A stretch of 64,000 nucleotides of DNA from UBA2336 sp049306095 (GTDB lineage Bacteria; Bacteroidota; Bacteroidia; Cytophagales; Cyclobacteriaceae), in the NCBI GenBank assembly GCA_049306095.1, contig JBAQPU010000003.1, positions 1 to 64,000 on the forward strand, in the 5' to 3' direction. This document shows positions 50,305-59,390 of this stretch, piece by piece. Made by a program: the position numbers and the translations under genes. Every line of letters starts with the position of its first letter. Within the stretch, counting starts at the first letter, position 1. Below the pieces are notes generated by a model. It did no database searches, was not told the origin of the DNA, and saw only the letters and a list, made by a program, of their open reading frames with translations.

Positions 50305-51200
50305 TATCGCAGAAGTCTTTTTCGAACGGTTAAGAAATTCCAGAGTACTGTTTCCACCGGCTCGTCAAGTAACACCAGGTAGTAGCTGATTTGCTTTTCC
50401 AGCATCCACGCACGGGAATCCTTCAGCCATTGATGAACCCGCCTCACATATTCTTTTTGTTGTGTAATAGTGTCTACTTTTGTCCGGGTTCCACTCTCGA
50501 GATCCTCAAACGTAAATGAGCCATCATAATCCAGGTTGGCTTCGCGCCTGCCCATCAGTTGAAAAATGATAACTTCATTTCTGGGTGTTTTTAACCTGGA
50601 AATAAACTGTTGCAGATCTTCCGAGTCATCGTACAGGTCGGTGATGAAAACGATCAATTCTTTTCCGCGATGATCTAAAAGTTGTTCCAACGCAGCACCT
50701 TTATTCCAGCTGCCATCACTTTTCAGCGATACCAGTTCATTGAGGAATCTGATAAATTGTTGTTGCTCAAAACGGGGTTGTATAATTTTTACCTGCTTGT
50801 CATTGATGGTAAACAAACCAAACGTATCACTTTGCTTGCGCGCAAGGTAGGCCAGGGCGGCCGTCATGATTTTCGCGTACTGCAATTTGCTTATACCGTT
50901 TTCTGTGTATGCCATCGAGCGGCTCGCATCCAGCATGAATTTTACGGTAATGTTTGTTTCGATCTCTGCCTGCTTGATGTAGTAACGTTCCGATCGTGCA
51001 AACATTTTCCAGTCGAGTTGCCGGAGGTCATCGCCCGGTTGATAACTTCGGTACTGACTGAATTCCTGTCCGGAACCCACCGATTGACTTTTGTTGCTGC
51101 CGCTCATGAAACCCTCTACAATGATGCGCGCCACCAGTTCGAGTCCGTCAACGGTGTTGAGGATTTCAGGTTTTAGTAATTCGCGGATGCGCGCGTCCAT
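50304..51200 (-). CDS. DUF58 domain protein (MoxR partner)
   Basis: The 298-residue protein carries the DUF58 hallmark 'SQSVGSGQEFSQYRSYQPGDDLRQLDWK', here shortened: the 'YRSYQPGDDLRQLDWKMFAR' block is near 51-70. A VWA-like fold follows with 'FMLDASRSMAYTENG' (a DxSxS metal site at about 90) and 'LIVFITDLYDD' near 160. DUF58 proteins work with MoxR ATPases in insertion of metal or folding of envelope complexes. Both flanks are within 3 bp, so expression is coupled. Confidence 0.9.
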   Translation of the reverse strand: MDARIRELLKPEILNTVDGLELVARIIVEGFMSGSNKSQSVGSGQEFSQYRSYQPGDDLRQLDWKMFARSERYYIKQAEIETNITVKFMLDASRSMAYTENGISKLQYAKIMTAALAYLARKQSDTFGLFTINDKQVKIIQPRFEQQQFIRFLNELVSLKSDGSWNKGAALEQLLDHRGKELIVFITDLYDDSEDLQQFISRLKTPRNEVIIFQLMGRREANLDYDGSFTFEDLESGTRTKVDTITQQKEYVRRVHQWLKDSRAWMLEKQISYYLVLLDEPVETVLWNFLTVRKRLLR

Positions 51201-51203
51201 GGC

Positions 51204-52208
51204 TTATATACTTTGTAGCCCAATCGTTTCTAAAAGATGCTTGGTTACATCATCGGGGGTAACGTTTTCAGCTTCGGCTTTAAAGTTCATCAGGATGCGA
51301 TGCCGTAGAACCGGATAAGCCACATGACGGATGTCTTCCTGAGTGACAGCAAAATTTCCATGTAGCAAAGCCCTTGCTTTGGCTGTGAGAATCATAGCCT
51401 GACCTGCCCGTGGTCCGGCACCCCAGCGCACCCAGTCTTTTACAAATTTTGTTTCTGTTTCGCTGGGCCGTGTTGCGCGAACAATGCGGCTGACCAGGTC
51501 AATGAGGTCAGCATTGATATGAACTTCACGTACGAGCTTTTGAGCTTCCAGTATCTTCGATCCTTCAATTACTTTGTTGATGCCTGTTCCTTTTTTTCCG
51601 GTTGTATTTTCAAGAATAGAGCGTTCTTCCTCAGCTGTTGGGTAACTAACCTTAACGTAGAGTAAGAAGCGGTCAAGCTGGGCTTCGGGCAGTGGAAAAG
51701 TACCCGATTGTTCGATTGGGTTTTGAGTGGCCAGTATAAAGAATGGGCGCTCGAGCGGGTAGGTAACACCGGCATAGGTCACTTCAAATTCCTGCATGGC
51801 TTCCAGTAAAGCCGATTGTGTTTTAGGCGATGTTCGGTTGATTTCATCCGCCAGAATAATATTGGCAAACACCGGGCCCTTGTTAAATTTAAAAATTCGC
51901 TTTCCTGTGGTGTGATCTTCTTCCAGAATTTCTGTTCCGATAATATCGGAGGGCATGAGGTCGGGGGTGAATTGAATACGCCTGAAACGAAGATCAATTG
52001 CTTCCGCCAGCGACCGGATCATTAATGTTTTGGCAAGACCGGGCACACCTTCCAGCAAGGCGTGGCCTCCCGCCAGGAAAGTGATCAATAGTTGATCGAT
52101 AATCTCTTCCTGCCCGACAATCGCTTTTTTGATTTCCTGTTTCAGGTCATTCAGTTTGCCGATGATTTCGTTTACGGATTGTTCCGTTGCTTTCAATTGC
52201 TGATTCAT
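51204..52208 (-). CDS. MoxR-family AAA+ ATPase
   Basis: The 334-residue AAA+ protein shows Walker A 'LLEGVPGLAKT' near 54, Walker B 'IILADEINRTSPKTQSALLE' near 117, sensor 1 'ILATQNPIEQSGTFPLPEAQ' near 158 and the arginine finger region 'LDRFLLYV' near 182. The length is usual for the MoxR (RavA/MoxR) group, chaperone-like ATPases that act on partner VWA and DUF58 proteins. It is the second gene of this six-gene operon, 9 bp after the DUF4159 gene. Confidence 0.94.
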   Translation of the reverse strand: MNQQLKATEQSVNEIIGKLNDLKQEIKKAIVGQEEIIDQLLITFLAGGHALLEGVPGLAKTLMIRSLAEAIDLRFRRIQFTPDLMPSDIIGTEILEEDHTTGKRIFKFNKGPVFANIILADEINRTSPKTQSALLEAMQEFEVTYAGVTYPLERPFFILATQNPIEQSGTFPLPEAQLDRFLLYVKVSYPTAEEERSILENTTGKKGTGINKVIEGSKILEAQKLVREVHINADLIDLVSRIVRATRPSETETKFVKDWVRWGAGPRAGQAMILTAKARALLHGNFAVTQEDIRHVAYPVLRHRILMNFKAEAENVTPDDVTKHLLETIGLQSI

Positions 52209-52217
52209 AAGGCTTTG

Positions 52218-52847
52218 TTATGCGGTTAAAGCATACATCACAATGTTGATGCTAAACCGGGTATTGTCAATTCTATAAAAACGTTTATTTCTGAAATCGT
52301 AGTCCCACTCGCACCCGTAATCTTTATTGCTGTAAAGAACTCCAATTTTATTTTTGAATTCAATGGCTTTCAGGTAGTCGTGTACAATATCATCGCCCCA
52401 GCCATTCAATTCCTGGGCGGTGGTGGGAGGTCCATCGAATTGGAAAAAGGTGGAATAAATCGGGTGATTGTTGGGGATTTTTTTTAATGCTACCGCTCCG
52501 AAGATGCGTTCCATTTGCGATTCAAATGACTTTGCGAAGAGCCCGTCAATATCGTGATTACAATCATCCACAAAAATAAAGCCTCCGTTTGTAACGTATT
52601 TCTCAAAATTCTCGCGCTCCTTGGCAGTGAATTCTACCAATTTGTGGCCGCTCAGGTAACAAAAGGGGCATCTGAAAATTTCATCACTGCTCAGGGGTAT
52701 AATGTTTTCTTTCGTGTCGATCTGAAGGGTTGTGTACTCTATTAAAGAGTTCAACACATTGGAAGGCATGCGCTGATCAACATCCCAATCGCCCGACTCA
52801 TATTGGAGGCGGGTAAAAAAGAATTTTGAATTGGTTCTGTCGATCAT
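52218..52847 (-). CDS. DUF4159 domain protein
   Basis: The 209-residue protein is a cytoplasmic DUF4159 domain: 'FFFTRLQYESGDWDVDQRMP' near 9, 'FRCPFCYLSGHKLVEFT' near 58, 'GGFIFVDDCNHDIDGLF' near 88 and 'YSNKDYGCEWDYDF' near 171. The fold is GATase-like without the catalytic triad. DUF4159 genes are frequent partners of MoxR operons; here it is the first gene, so its promoter should lie in 52848-52990, just beyond the hairpins that end the tld cluster. Confidence 0.85.
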   Translation of the reverse strand: MIDRTNSKFFFTRLQYESGDWDVDQRMPSNVLNSLIEYTTLQIDTKENIIPLSSDEIFRCPFCYLSGHKLVEFTAKERENFEKYVTNGGFIFVDDCNHDIDGLFAKSFESQMERIFGAVALKKIPNNHPIYSTFFQFDGPPTTAQELNGWGDDIVHDYLKAIEFKNKIGVLYSNKDYGCEWDYDFRNKRFYRIDNTRFSINIVMYALTA

Positions 52848-52991
52848 AGGTCGCTAAGATGCTGTATTTCGGTTAGTTGGAAGGTTAAAATTATACAGGC
52901 GGATTTAAATTAGTGAGAAAAAGTAATGTAGTCACGTACGATGAGGTACAAATAAAAATACGCTGACTGGCGGGGATTCTTTTTTTATAGG

Positions 52992-53061
52992 GGAGCCAGT
53001 TCGAAAGAACTGGCTCCTGCATGGTAAATAAGTGTTGTCAGGTCGAAAGACCTGACAACAC
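52992..53061 (-). terminator. Two GAAA-tetraloop hairpins at the end of the tld cluster
   Basis: The first hairpin is GGAGCCAGTTC-GAAA-GAACTGGCTCC (11 bp, 52992-53017) and the second GTGTTGTCAGGTC-GAAA-GACCTGACAACAC (13 bp, 53032-53061). Both are perfect and closed by C-G on a GNRA loop. They lie directly after the last TldE stop on the minus strand. They could protect the 3' end or terminate transcription. A T-run is missing next to the second hairpin, and on the minus strand the first is followed by CCTATAAAAAAAG. Confidence 0.55.
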
Positions 53062-53072
53062 GACTAACGTAC

Positions 53073-54407
53073 TTAAACGGCATCCGACAAACTGCTGAAT
53101 GTAAAGTCGCGGATCTTCAGCGGAGGGAGTAAATAGTTAATATTTGATTCTACGCTTACTGTACGCTCAACTTTACCCATTTCTTCCAGGTTGTTAAGCA
53201 TAATCACCGGGCTTTCGTTGAAGCGGAAGTTTTTGATCGGGTACTGAATCTTTCCGTTCTCAATATAGAATGTACCATCACGGGTTAGGCCTGTGAGCAA
53301 TAAGCTTTGCGGGTCAACATCACGGATGTACCATAAGCGTGTTACCAATACTCCTTTTTTTGTTCCGGCTATTAACTCCTCCAGCGATTTGGTTCCGCCC
53401 TCCATGATGAAAGCATCAGGGCCCGGAATTGCCTTTACATTTTTTTGCTGTGCCCAGTAGCGTGAGTAGGTCAGGTTTTTCACTATTCCTTTTTCAATCC
53501 AACTGATTTTTTCCTGCGGACGGCCATCGCCAGCCCATGGGCTTGTTGGAAGTTCGGGATTTTGAGGATCCGAATAAATATTAACCCGCTCATCTACCAG
53601 TTTTTCTCCGAGGCGTGTTGTGCCGCCCGGTTTGCTCAGGAAACTGCGTCCTTCATCAGCCTGCCGGGCATCCAATCCAAAAAGAATTCGTTCGAGCAAT
53701 ACAGCGGCTGCTGCGGGTTCAAGAATGACCGTATATTTCCCGGGCTCAATTGCTTTCGCATTAACCGAGCCAAGGCTTTTTTGTGTTGCAATTTGCGTTG
53801 CCCTGGTTGTATCCAGTTTGGTAACGTCATTATAACCACGCGCTGCATAACCCGATCCTTTGCCATCCGGTGTTCGAACAGTAACCGAAAAGTTTACGTT
53901 GGTAGAGGTATTGTAGGCGAATGCACCTGCAGTATTCATCATGGCTGCATAACCGGTATTGTCTTCCCAAAATCCTGCTGCTTCTACCTTGTTATCTTTT
54001 GCAATCTTCAGACTTTTCTCCACAGCGTCTGCACGAAGCTTAGGTGTAATAGCGGCAGTTGAAGGAACAAATGTTTTAGATTCAGCGTACGTTTGTGCTC
54101 CGAGGTTTGGAACAAACTCTGGATTTTCAGGAGCTAAGCTGGCGAGTTCCTCTGCTCTTCTTACTACTTTTTCAAGGGAAGCATCATCCAACTCATTAAT
54201 AGTAGCGATACCCACTTTCTTACCAAATGATGACTGTACGACCAATTGTGTTTGAGTAATGCTTCCGCTGGTCGACACGGCATTGCGTGCGTACCGGATG
54301 TTTCCATTTTGAGTTCCACCGATGCTTACCTCGCAAGCATCAGCTTTTGAAAAGCTCAGAACTTTTTTTAATAACGCATGCGCTTCGTCTTTTGTTAATA
54401 GTGCCAT
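53073..54407 (-). CDS. tldE: TldE/PmbA-like protein (pair A)
   Basis: The 444-residue protein is a TldE/PmbA homologue without a signal peptide and without the HExxxH motif, as expected for the non-catalytic partner of TldD. Family marks are 'EVSIGGTQNGNIRYARNAVS' near 22, 'VRRAEELASLAPENPEF' near 82, 'MEGGTKSLEELIAGTKKGVL' near 336 and 'GLTRDGTFYIENGKIQYPI' near 375. In E. coli TldD-TldE forms a heterodimeric protease that trims unfolded peptides and RiPP precursors. It lies 14 bp after TldD-A on the same strand. Its last 39 bases are identical to those of TldE-B. Confidence 0.9.
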   Translation of the reverse strand: MALLTKDEAHALLKKVLSFSKADACEVSIGGTQNGNIRYARNAVSTSGSITQTQLVVQSSFGKKVGIATINELDDASLEKVVRRAEELASLAPENPEFVPNLGAQTYAESKTFVPSTAAITPKLRADAVEKSLKIAKDNKVEAAGFWEDNTGYAAMMNTAGAFAYNTSTNVNFSVTVRTPDGKGSGYAARGYNDVTKLDTTRATQIATQKSLGSVNAKAIEPGKYTVILEPAAAAVLLERILFGLDARQADEGRSFLSKPGGTTRLGEKLVDERVNIYSDPQNPELPTSPWAGDGRPQEKISWIEKGIVKNLTYSRYWAQQKNVKAIPGPDAFIMEGGTKSLEELIAGTKKGVLVTRLWYIRDVDPQSLLLTGLTRDGTFYIENGKIQYPIKNFRFNESPVIMLNNLEEMGKVERTVSVESNINYLLPPLKIRDFTFSSLSDAV

Positions 54408-54421
54408 ATTTACCGTTCTGT

Positions 54422-56056
54422 TTAAATGGTTCTTCCTGTGTTAATAACATTTACGCCATTGAATCGCGTTGTGGCGCTTCCGTGCGACACAGCACTTGAC
54501 TGTGCGGGTTGACCTTTTCCATCAAAGAAAGATCCGCCCAGGCGATAATCTTCCTGATCGGCAATATCCGCACATGCATTCCAGAATTCCTGTGTGTTTG
54601 ATTGGTAGGCAACATCTTTGAGCATTCCCGCTATTTTTCCGTTCTTGATCTCGTAGTAAAGTTGTCCGCCAAACTGGAAATTATAGCGTTGCTGATCAAT
54701 TGAGAATGAGCCATCACCAACGATATAAATTCCCTTTTCAACATTTTTAATGATGTCATCTATACTTTTCTTTTCTGCTCCGGGCTGCAATGAAATGTTT
54801 GGCATGCGTTGGAACTGCACACTGCTCCAGTTATCGGCATAGCAACAACCCTGTGAAGCATTTAATTTCAGGATGTGAGCTTGGTCGCGGATGGTTTGAT
54901 AGTTAACAAGAATACCTTCTTTAATAATATCCCATTTTCCGGTTTGTACACCCTCATCGTCATACCCCACAGCACCTAACGAACCAATCTGAGTTTTATC
55001 AGCAACAATATTGACCAGCTTGTTTCCATAATTGAATTTTTTTGACTCCCACTTATCAAGAGTAAGGAAGCTGGTACCGGCAAAGTTTGCTTCATAGCCA
55101 AGCACGCGGTCAAGTTCAGTTGGGTGACCTGCTGATTCGTGAATGGTTAACCATAAATGTGATGGATCGAGTACCAGATCATACTTGCCTGGCTCCACTG
55201 ATTTAGCTTTTAATTTCTCACCGGCTTGCGCGCCAGCAGCCCGGGCATCTTCAATCATGTCGTAGCGACCTTTGTACAATGTAGTAACGCCCTGAATTTT
55301 ATCCTGAGGGCGGGCGTACAGGTACTCATACCCCATGCCCATGGGGGCACTAAGGGAATTTCTCGTTTCAAATTTTCCGGTCGTTTTATCAATCTTAGTA
55401 ATGAAGAAAGTTGGCCAGATGCGGTGAATATCCTGATCGATGTACGAGCCATCCGATGATGCAAAGTATTTCTGTTCATTGACCATGAACAGAAAGGAGT
55501 TTACGTAATCTGCCCCGGCTTTCATGGCGGCATCGTTCACCCCAAGCAGTAGATCAACTTTTTCCTTGATGGGAACTTCAAATGAATTTTTTTCGATGGG
55601 TGCTTTCCAGCTAACCTCTCCAAAACCTTTTTGTGGAGCTAGTTGTACCGGTACCGTCAGCAGGCGAGAGTTTTCTTGCGCAATGGAAACTGCCAGTGCT
55701 GCAGCATTTGCAATGCTGTCGTTATCCAGTTTGTCGGTGGCGGCAAAGCCCCAACTGCCATTGGCGATAACGCGAATACCCATTCCATAGGTTTCGGTGT
55801 TAACAATATTTTCAACTTTGTTTTCTCGTGTAATCACAAACTGGTTGAGGTAACGCCCTATGCGTACATCGGTGTAGGTGGCGCCTTTGGCTCGAGCAGC
55901 GTTTAAGGCGACATCGGCCATTCGTTTTTTCAATGCTACGTCAATAGTCTCCAGCGATTTTTCAGGAGCAATCGGGTTACCCATCATGGGTATGCCCGGG
56001 AGCATGGTTGCCGTGGCGCCCATACCCGTAAGGTAAATAAATTGTCTGCGTTTCAT
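54422..56056 (-). CDS. tldD: Tat-exported TldD-like metalloprotease (pair A)
   Basis: The 544-residue protein starts 'MKRRQFIYLTGMGATATMLP', a twin-arginine signal. The zinc motif is HESAGH (H306-E307-H311), followed by 'PTELDRVLGYEANFAGTSF'. The C-terminus carries 'DGSFSIDQQRYNFQFGGQLY' and the 'RFNGVNVINTGRTI' end shared by all three copies. It is the catalytic member of the TldD/TldE pair. It has its own upstream region: the terminator after TldE-B (56173-56203) separates the two units. Tat export implies that it folds before transport and acts in the periplasm. Confidence 0.92.
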   Translation of the reverse strand: MKRRQFIYLTGMGATATMLPGIPMMGNPIAPEKSLETIDVALKKRMADVALNAARAKGATYTDVRIGRYLNQFVITRENKVENIVNTETYGMGIRVIANGSWGFAATDKLDNDSIANAAALAVSIAQENSRLLTVPVQLAPQKGFGEVSWKAPIEKNSFEVPIKEKVDLLLGVNDAAMKAGADYVNSFLFMVNEQKYFASSDGSYIDQDIHRIWPTFFITKIDKTTGKFETRNSLSAPMGMGYEYLYARPQDKIQGVTTLYKGRYDMIEDARAAGAQAGEKLKAKSVEPGKYDLVLDPSHLWLTIHESAGHPTELDRVLGYEANFAGTSFLTLDKWESKKFNYGNKLVNIVADKTQIGSLGAVGYDDEGVQTGKWDIIKEGILVNYQTIRDQAHILKLNASQGCCYADNWSSVQFQRMPNISLQPGAEKKSIDDIIKNVEKGIYIVGDGSFSIDQQRYNFQFGGQLYYEIKNGKIAGMLKDVAYQSNTQEFWNACADIADQEDYRLGGSFFDGKGQPAQSSAVSHGSATTRFNGVNVINTGRTI

Positions 56057-56172
56057 TTAATGAAGCTTAAGGTGGTTATGTTCGATTTCGGTCAGGTCAG
56101 GATACTACAAAGAGTAGGCTTACATATTTACCATTTTATTGAAATCAAAGCAATCGAAATATGAATGAAAAC

Positions 56173-56203
56173 AAAAAATCCCTGATGTTGGGTCAGGGAT
56201 TTT
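56173..56203 (-). terminator. Rho-independent terminator between TldE-B and TldD-A
   Basis: AAAATCCCTGA (56175-56185) pairs perfectly with TCAGGGATTTT (56193-56203). On the minus strand it is followed by a T-run (TTTTTTG). It lies about 100 bases after the TldE-B stop. Confidence 0.8.
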
Positions 56204-56305
56204 ACAAGTCGATTTTTGTTTAGTTGTAAGACCACTGCGAGTTGTCTGACGACTGATAAAGAATATACCCGTCTGACCGCCCCAGCCAGCCTGACGGGTA
56301 GACTG

Positions 56306-57640
56306 TTAAACGGCATCCGACAAACTGCTGAATGTAAAGTCGCGCACTTTCATGGACGGAATAAATCCGTTCGGATTTCCTTCACTGGTTACAACCCGTT
56401 CAGGTTTACCAAGGGTCTCCAGGTTATTCAGCATGATAATCGGACTTTCATTGAAGCGGAAGTTTTTAATCGGATACATAATTTTTCCGTTTTCAATATA
56501 GAAAGTACCATCACGGGTAAGGCCTGTAAACAATAATGTTTGCGGATCGACCGGGCGAATATACCAGAAGCGTGTAACCAAAATTCCTTTCTTCGTATCC
56601 TTGATCATATCCTCAAGTGAGGCAGTACCACCCTCCATGATTGAGTTCCCTCCAAACGGAACCGGGGCTACGTTTTTCTGAGAGGCCCAGTAGCGGTCGT
56701 AAGCAAGGTTGGCTACCACTCCGTTCTTGATCAGGTCCATGCGCTTACGCGCCTGGCCATCACCTGCCCATGGTGAAGATGGGACATCCTCATTCCAGGG
56801 ATCGGTATAAATATTAACACGTTCGTCAACAATTTTTTCGCCTAGTTTAGTGCCACCACCTTTTTTAGCGTAAAAACTGCGGCCTTCATCAGCCTGGCGC
56901 GCGTTCATGTTGAGCATTAACCGAACAATGTCAGCAGCAGCCGAAGATTCCAGCACTACTGTATATTTACCCGGTTCAATTGCTTTTGGATTGCGCGACA
57001 TCAGCGCTTTGTCAATAGCCCTGCGTGATGCTTCTGCCGCATTTAATTTACTGACATCGGTTTGTGTGCCGGCTGCCCAGCCGGAGCCCGTTCCATCATT
57101 GCTTCGCATGGTAACGGTGAAGTCGACATCGGTTGATTTATTATAGGCAAACAGTCCTTTGCTGTTCATGATGGAGTTAAAGCCGCTGCTGTCTTCCAGA
57201 TAACCGGCAGCCGTAACATCTTTTGCTACGGCCGGATTAATGCTGTCGGCAGCGACCTGTGCCCGAAATTCGGGAGAGATTTTCGCGGTTGATTCAGCAA
57301 AAGTTTTTGATTCACCTCCGTACGTCTGCTGCGGAAGCGGCTCCATAAACTCCGGATTTTCCGGTGCCAGTTGCGCCAGTTCTTCGGCACGCCTGACTAC
57401 CTTTTCCAGTGATGCATCATCAAACTCATTGATGGTAGCCGAGCCGGATTTTTTTCCAAAGTAAGAGTTTACGAAAAGTGTTACGTTGCTGTCTTCTCCT
57501 GCTGTTGAAACACTGTTTCGGGCATACCGGATGTTTCCGCGATCGGATCCGTTTAAACCCACAGAGCAGCCGTCAGCCTTTGAGAAGCTGATAACCTTTT
57601 CGAGGATTTTTTTTGCTTCTTCTTTTGATAGTATAGCCAT
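56306..57640 (-). CDS. tldE: TldE/PmbA-like protein (pair B)
   Basis: The 444-residue protein equals TldE-A in length and layout, with 'GLNGSDRGNIRYARNSVSTA' near 24, 'VRRAEELAQLAPENPEFME' near 82, 'GTASLEDMIKDTKKGILVTR' near 339 and 'GLTRDGTFYIENGKIMYPI' near 375. It has no leader and no HExxxH. Most differences from TldE-A are in the central part, so the pairs have diverged in what they recognise or contact. It follows TldD-B after a 78-bp spacer with a long AT hairpin, and ends before a terminator. Confidence 0.9.
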   Translation of the reverse strand: MAILSKEEAKKILEKVISFSKADGCSVGLNGSDRGNIRYARNSVSTAGEDSNVTLFVNSYFGKKSGSATINEFDDASLEKVVRRAEELAQLAPENPEFMEPLPQQTYGGESKTFAESTAKISPEFRAQVAADSINPAVAKDVTAAGYLEDSSGFNSIMNSKGLFAYNKSTDVDFTVTMRSNDGTGSGWAAGTQTDVSKLNAAEASRRAIDKALMSRNPKAIEPGKYTVVLESSAAADIVRLMLNMNARQADEGRSFYAKKGGGTKLGEKIVDERVNIYTDPWNEDVPSSPWAGDGQARKRMDLIKNGVVANLAYDRYWASQKNVAPVPFGGNSIMEGGTASLEDMIKDTKKGILVTRFWYIRPVDPQTLLFTGLTRDGTFYIENGKIMYPIKNFRFNESPIIMLNNLETLGKPERVVTSEGNPNGFIPSMKVRDFTFSSLSDAV

Positions 57641-57718
57641 GATTTGAAATTTTAGATTTATGATTTATGATTTTAGATTAAGATAAAATCTTAAAATCTA
57701 AAATCTGAATTCTTAAAT
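57641..57718. repeat. AT-rich spacer with hairpin and heptamer repeats
   Basis: The spacer between TldD-B and TldE-B contains GATTTAT units in tandem and a hairpin with stem GATTTTAGATT/AATCTAAAATC plus inner AAGAT/ATCTT (57669-57705). It may slow, process or separate translation of the two genes. Confidence 0.45.
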
Positions 57719-59359
57719 TTATATTGTTCTTCCTGTATTGATCACATTGATTCCATTAAAACGTGCAGTGGCAGATCCATGTGAAACTGCGTTCGATTGA
57801 CTTGGCTGGCCTTTGCCGTCATTGAAGGCTCCGCCCAACCGGTAGTCACGTTCGTCACATATCTGTGAACATGAATTCCAGAAATCCTGCGAGTTGGCCT
57901 GGTAGGCAACATCTTTTAATAAACCCGCGATCTTACCGTTCTTGATTTCAAAAAAGAGCACCCCGCTAAACTGAAAGTTGTAGCGTTGCTGATCGATGGA
58001 GAAGGAGGAATCTTTTACGATGTAAATTCCTTTTTCAACTCCGGCAATCATCTGCTGAGGAGTAAGTTGTTCTTTACCCGGTTGCAGCGAAACATTTGGC
58101 ATCCGTTGGAACTGAACATCGGACCAGCTTTGCGAGTAACAACAGCCATGCGATTCCTTTTGTCCGATGATGTTTACCTGGTCGCGAATGGCCTGGTAGT
58201 TCACCAGCACGCCATCTTTGATCAGATCCCACTTTTTGCATTTCACACCCTCATCGTCATAGCCCACAGCACCAAGCGATCCGGGTTGTGTTTTGTCGGC
58301 AACGAAGTTCACTATCTTGCTGCCAAAATTGAATTTCTTTGACTCCCATTTATCCAACGTTAAGAAGCTGGTACCGGCATAGTTTGCTTCATAGCCCAGC
58401 ACACGATCAAGTTCAGTAGGGTGACCAACCGATTCGTGAATGGTAAGCCAGAGGTGCGATGGCTCCAGTACCAGATCGTACTTGCCAGGCTCTACCGATT
58501 TGGCTGCAATCATTTGTTTGGCTTGTTCGGCTGCTATTCCGGCATCTTCAATAATATCATACGACTTATTATAGAGTATGACATCACCTGGTCCCTGAAT
58601 TTTATCTTCCGCTTTTCCATCCAGGTATTCATACCCCATACCAACAGGGGAGCTGAAGGAAGGTCGCGTTTTAAATTGGCCGGTGGCGCGATCTACTACG
58701 GAAACACCAAACCCCGGAAGGATGCGGTAGATATCCTGATCGATGTAGGAGCCTTCTGATGATGCAAAATATTTTTGTTCGTTCACCATGAACATCTGGC
58801 TGTTAACAAAGCTTGCTCCTTTTTCGAGGGCCCTGGCGTTTGCTGCCAGCAGAAGATCAACTTTTTCTTTTACGGGAACTTCAAAACCATTTTTCTTAAT
58901 CGGGGTTTTCCAACTGATTTCACCATAGGAAGGAGTGGCCGCCAGTTTGACGGGTTCTTTTTGAAATTTAGAATTTGCTTTTGCAATGGCCACGGCACGC
59001 TCGGCCGTTTTCTTCATTCCTTCGGGTGTTACATTATTGCTGGCAGCGAAACCCCAGGTCCCGTTGGCGATCACCCGGATGCCAACTCCGAACGATTCGG
59101 TATTCACAATACCCTGAACCTTTTTCTCGCGTGTCATCACAAACTGGTTGAGGTAGCGGCCAATGCGAACATCGGTGTAGGTGGCACCCAGGCTTTTGGT
59201 CGTATTCAGGGCAATGTCGGCCAGTTTCTTTTTCTGGACTGTGTCCATCAGCGGGTCAAGCAGCCGCATCGGGTCAACCTCTTGTGCGAAGGAAGGAATA
59301 GGCAGCATTAACGCGCCTGCACCCATTCCCGCCATTTGAATAAAGTCTCGTCTCTTCAT
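57719..59359 (-). CDS. tldD: Tat-exported TldD-like metalloprotease (pair B)
   Basis: The 546-residue protein starts 'MKRRDFIQMAGMGAGALMLP', a twin-arginine signal ending at about SFAQ (residue 26). The zinc motif HESVGH starts at H308, followed by 'PTELDRVLGYEANYAGTSF'. It shares with the other copies 'TYTDVRIGRYLNQFVMTREK' near 59 and 'DEGVKCKKWDLIKDGVLVNY' in the second half. It is very close to TldD-C, which lies upstream in the same transcription direction across a 115-bp AT-rich gap, and it pairs with TldE-B downstream. Confidence 0.92.
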   Translation of the reverse strand: MKRRDFIQMAGMGAGALMLPIPSFAQEVDPMRLLDPLMDTVQKKKLADIALNTTKSLGATYTDVRIGRYLNQFVMTREKKVQGIVNTESFGVGIRVIANGTWGFAASNNVTPEGMKKTAERAVAIAKANSKFQKEPVKLAATPSYGEISWKTPIKKNGFEVPVKEKVDLLLAANARALEKGASFVNSQMFMVNEQKYFASSEGSYIDQDIYRILPGFGVSVVDRATGQFKTRPSFSSPVGMGYEYLDGKAEDKIQGPGDVILYNKSYDIIEDAGIAAEQAKQMIAAKSVEPGKYDLVLEPSHLWLTIHESVGHPTELDRVLGYEANYAGTSFLTLDKWESKKFNFGSKIVNFVADKTQPGSLGAVGYDDEGVKCKKWDLIKDGVLVNYQAIRDQVNIIGQKESHGCCYSQSWSDVQFQRMPNVSLQPGKEQLTPQQMIAGVEKGIYIVKDSSFSIDQQRYNFQFSGVLFFEIKNGKIAGLLKDVAYQANSQDFWNSCSQICDERDYRLGGAFNDGKGQPSQSNAVSHGSATARFNGINVINTGRTI

Positions 59360-59390
59360 TGGGTTAAGTTATTTTAAAATTCAAGATTCA

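Noticed and set aside
50682..51176. 164-codon frame opposite the DUF58 gene
   Set aside because: It lies entirely antisense to a well-supported gene and has no domain signature or translation signal.
53562..54062. 166-codon frame opposite TldE-A
   Set aside because: It is antisense to a conserved gene, rich in Cys, Arg and Ser as mirror frames are, with no recognisable motif.
58775..59311. 178-codon frame opposite TldD-B
   Set aside because: It is antisense to a gene with catalytic motif and leader; similar mirror frames occur opposite the other TldD copies because they are paralogues.
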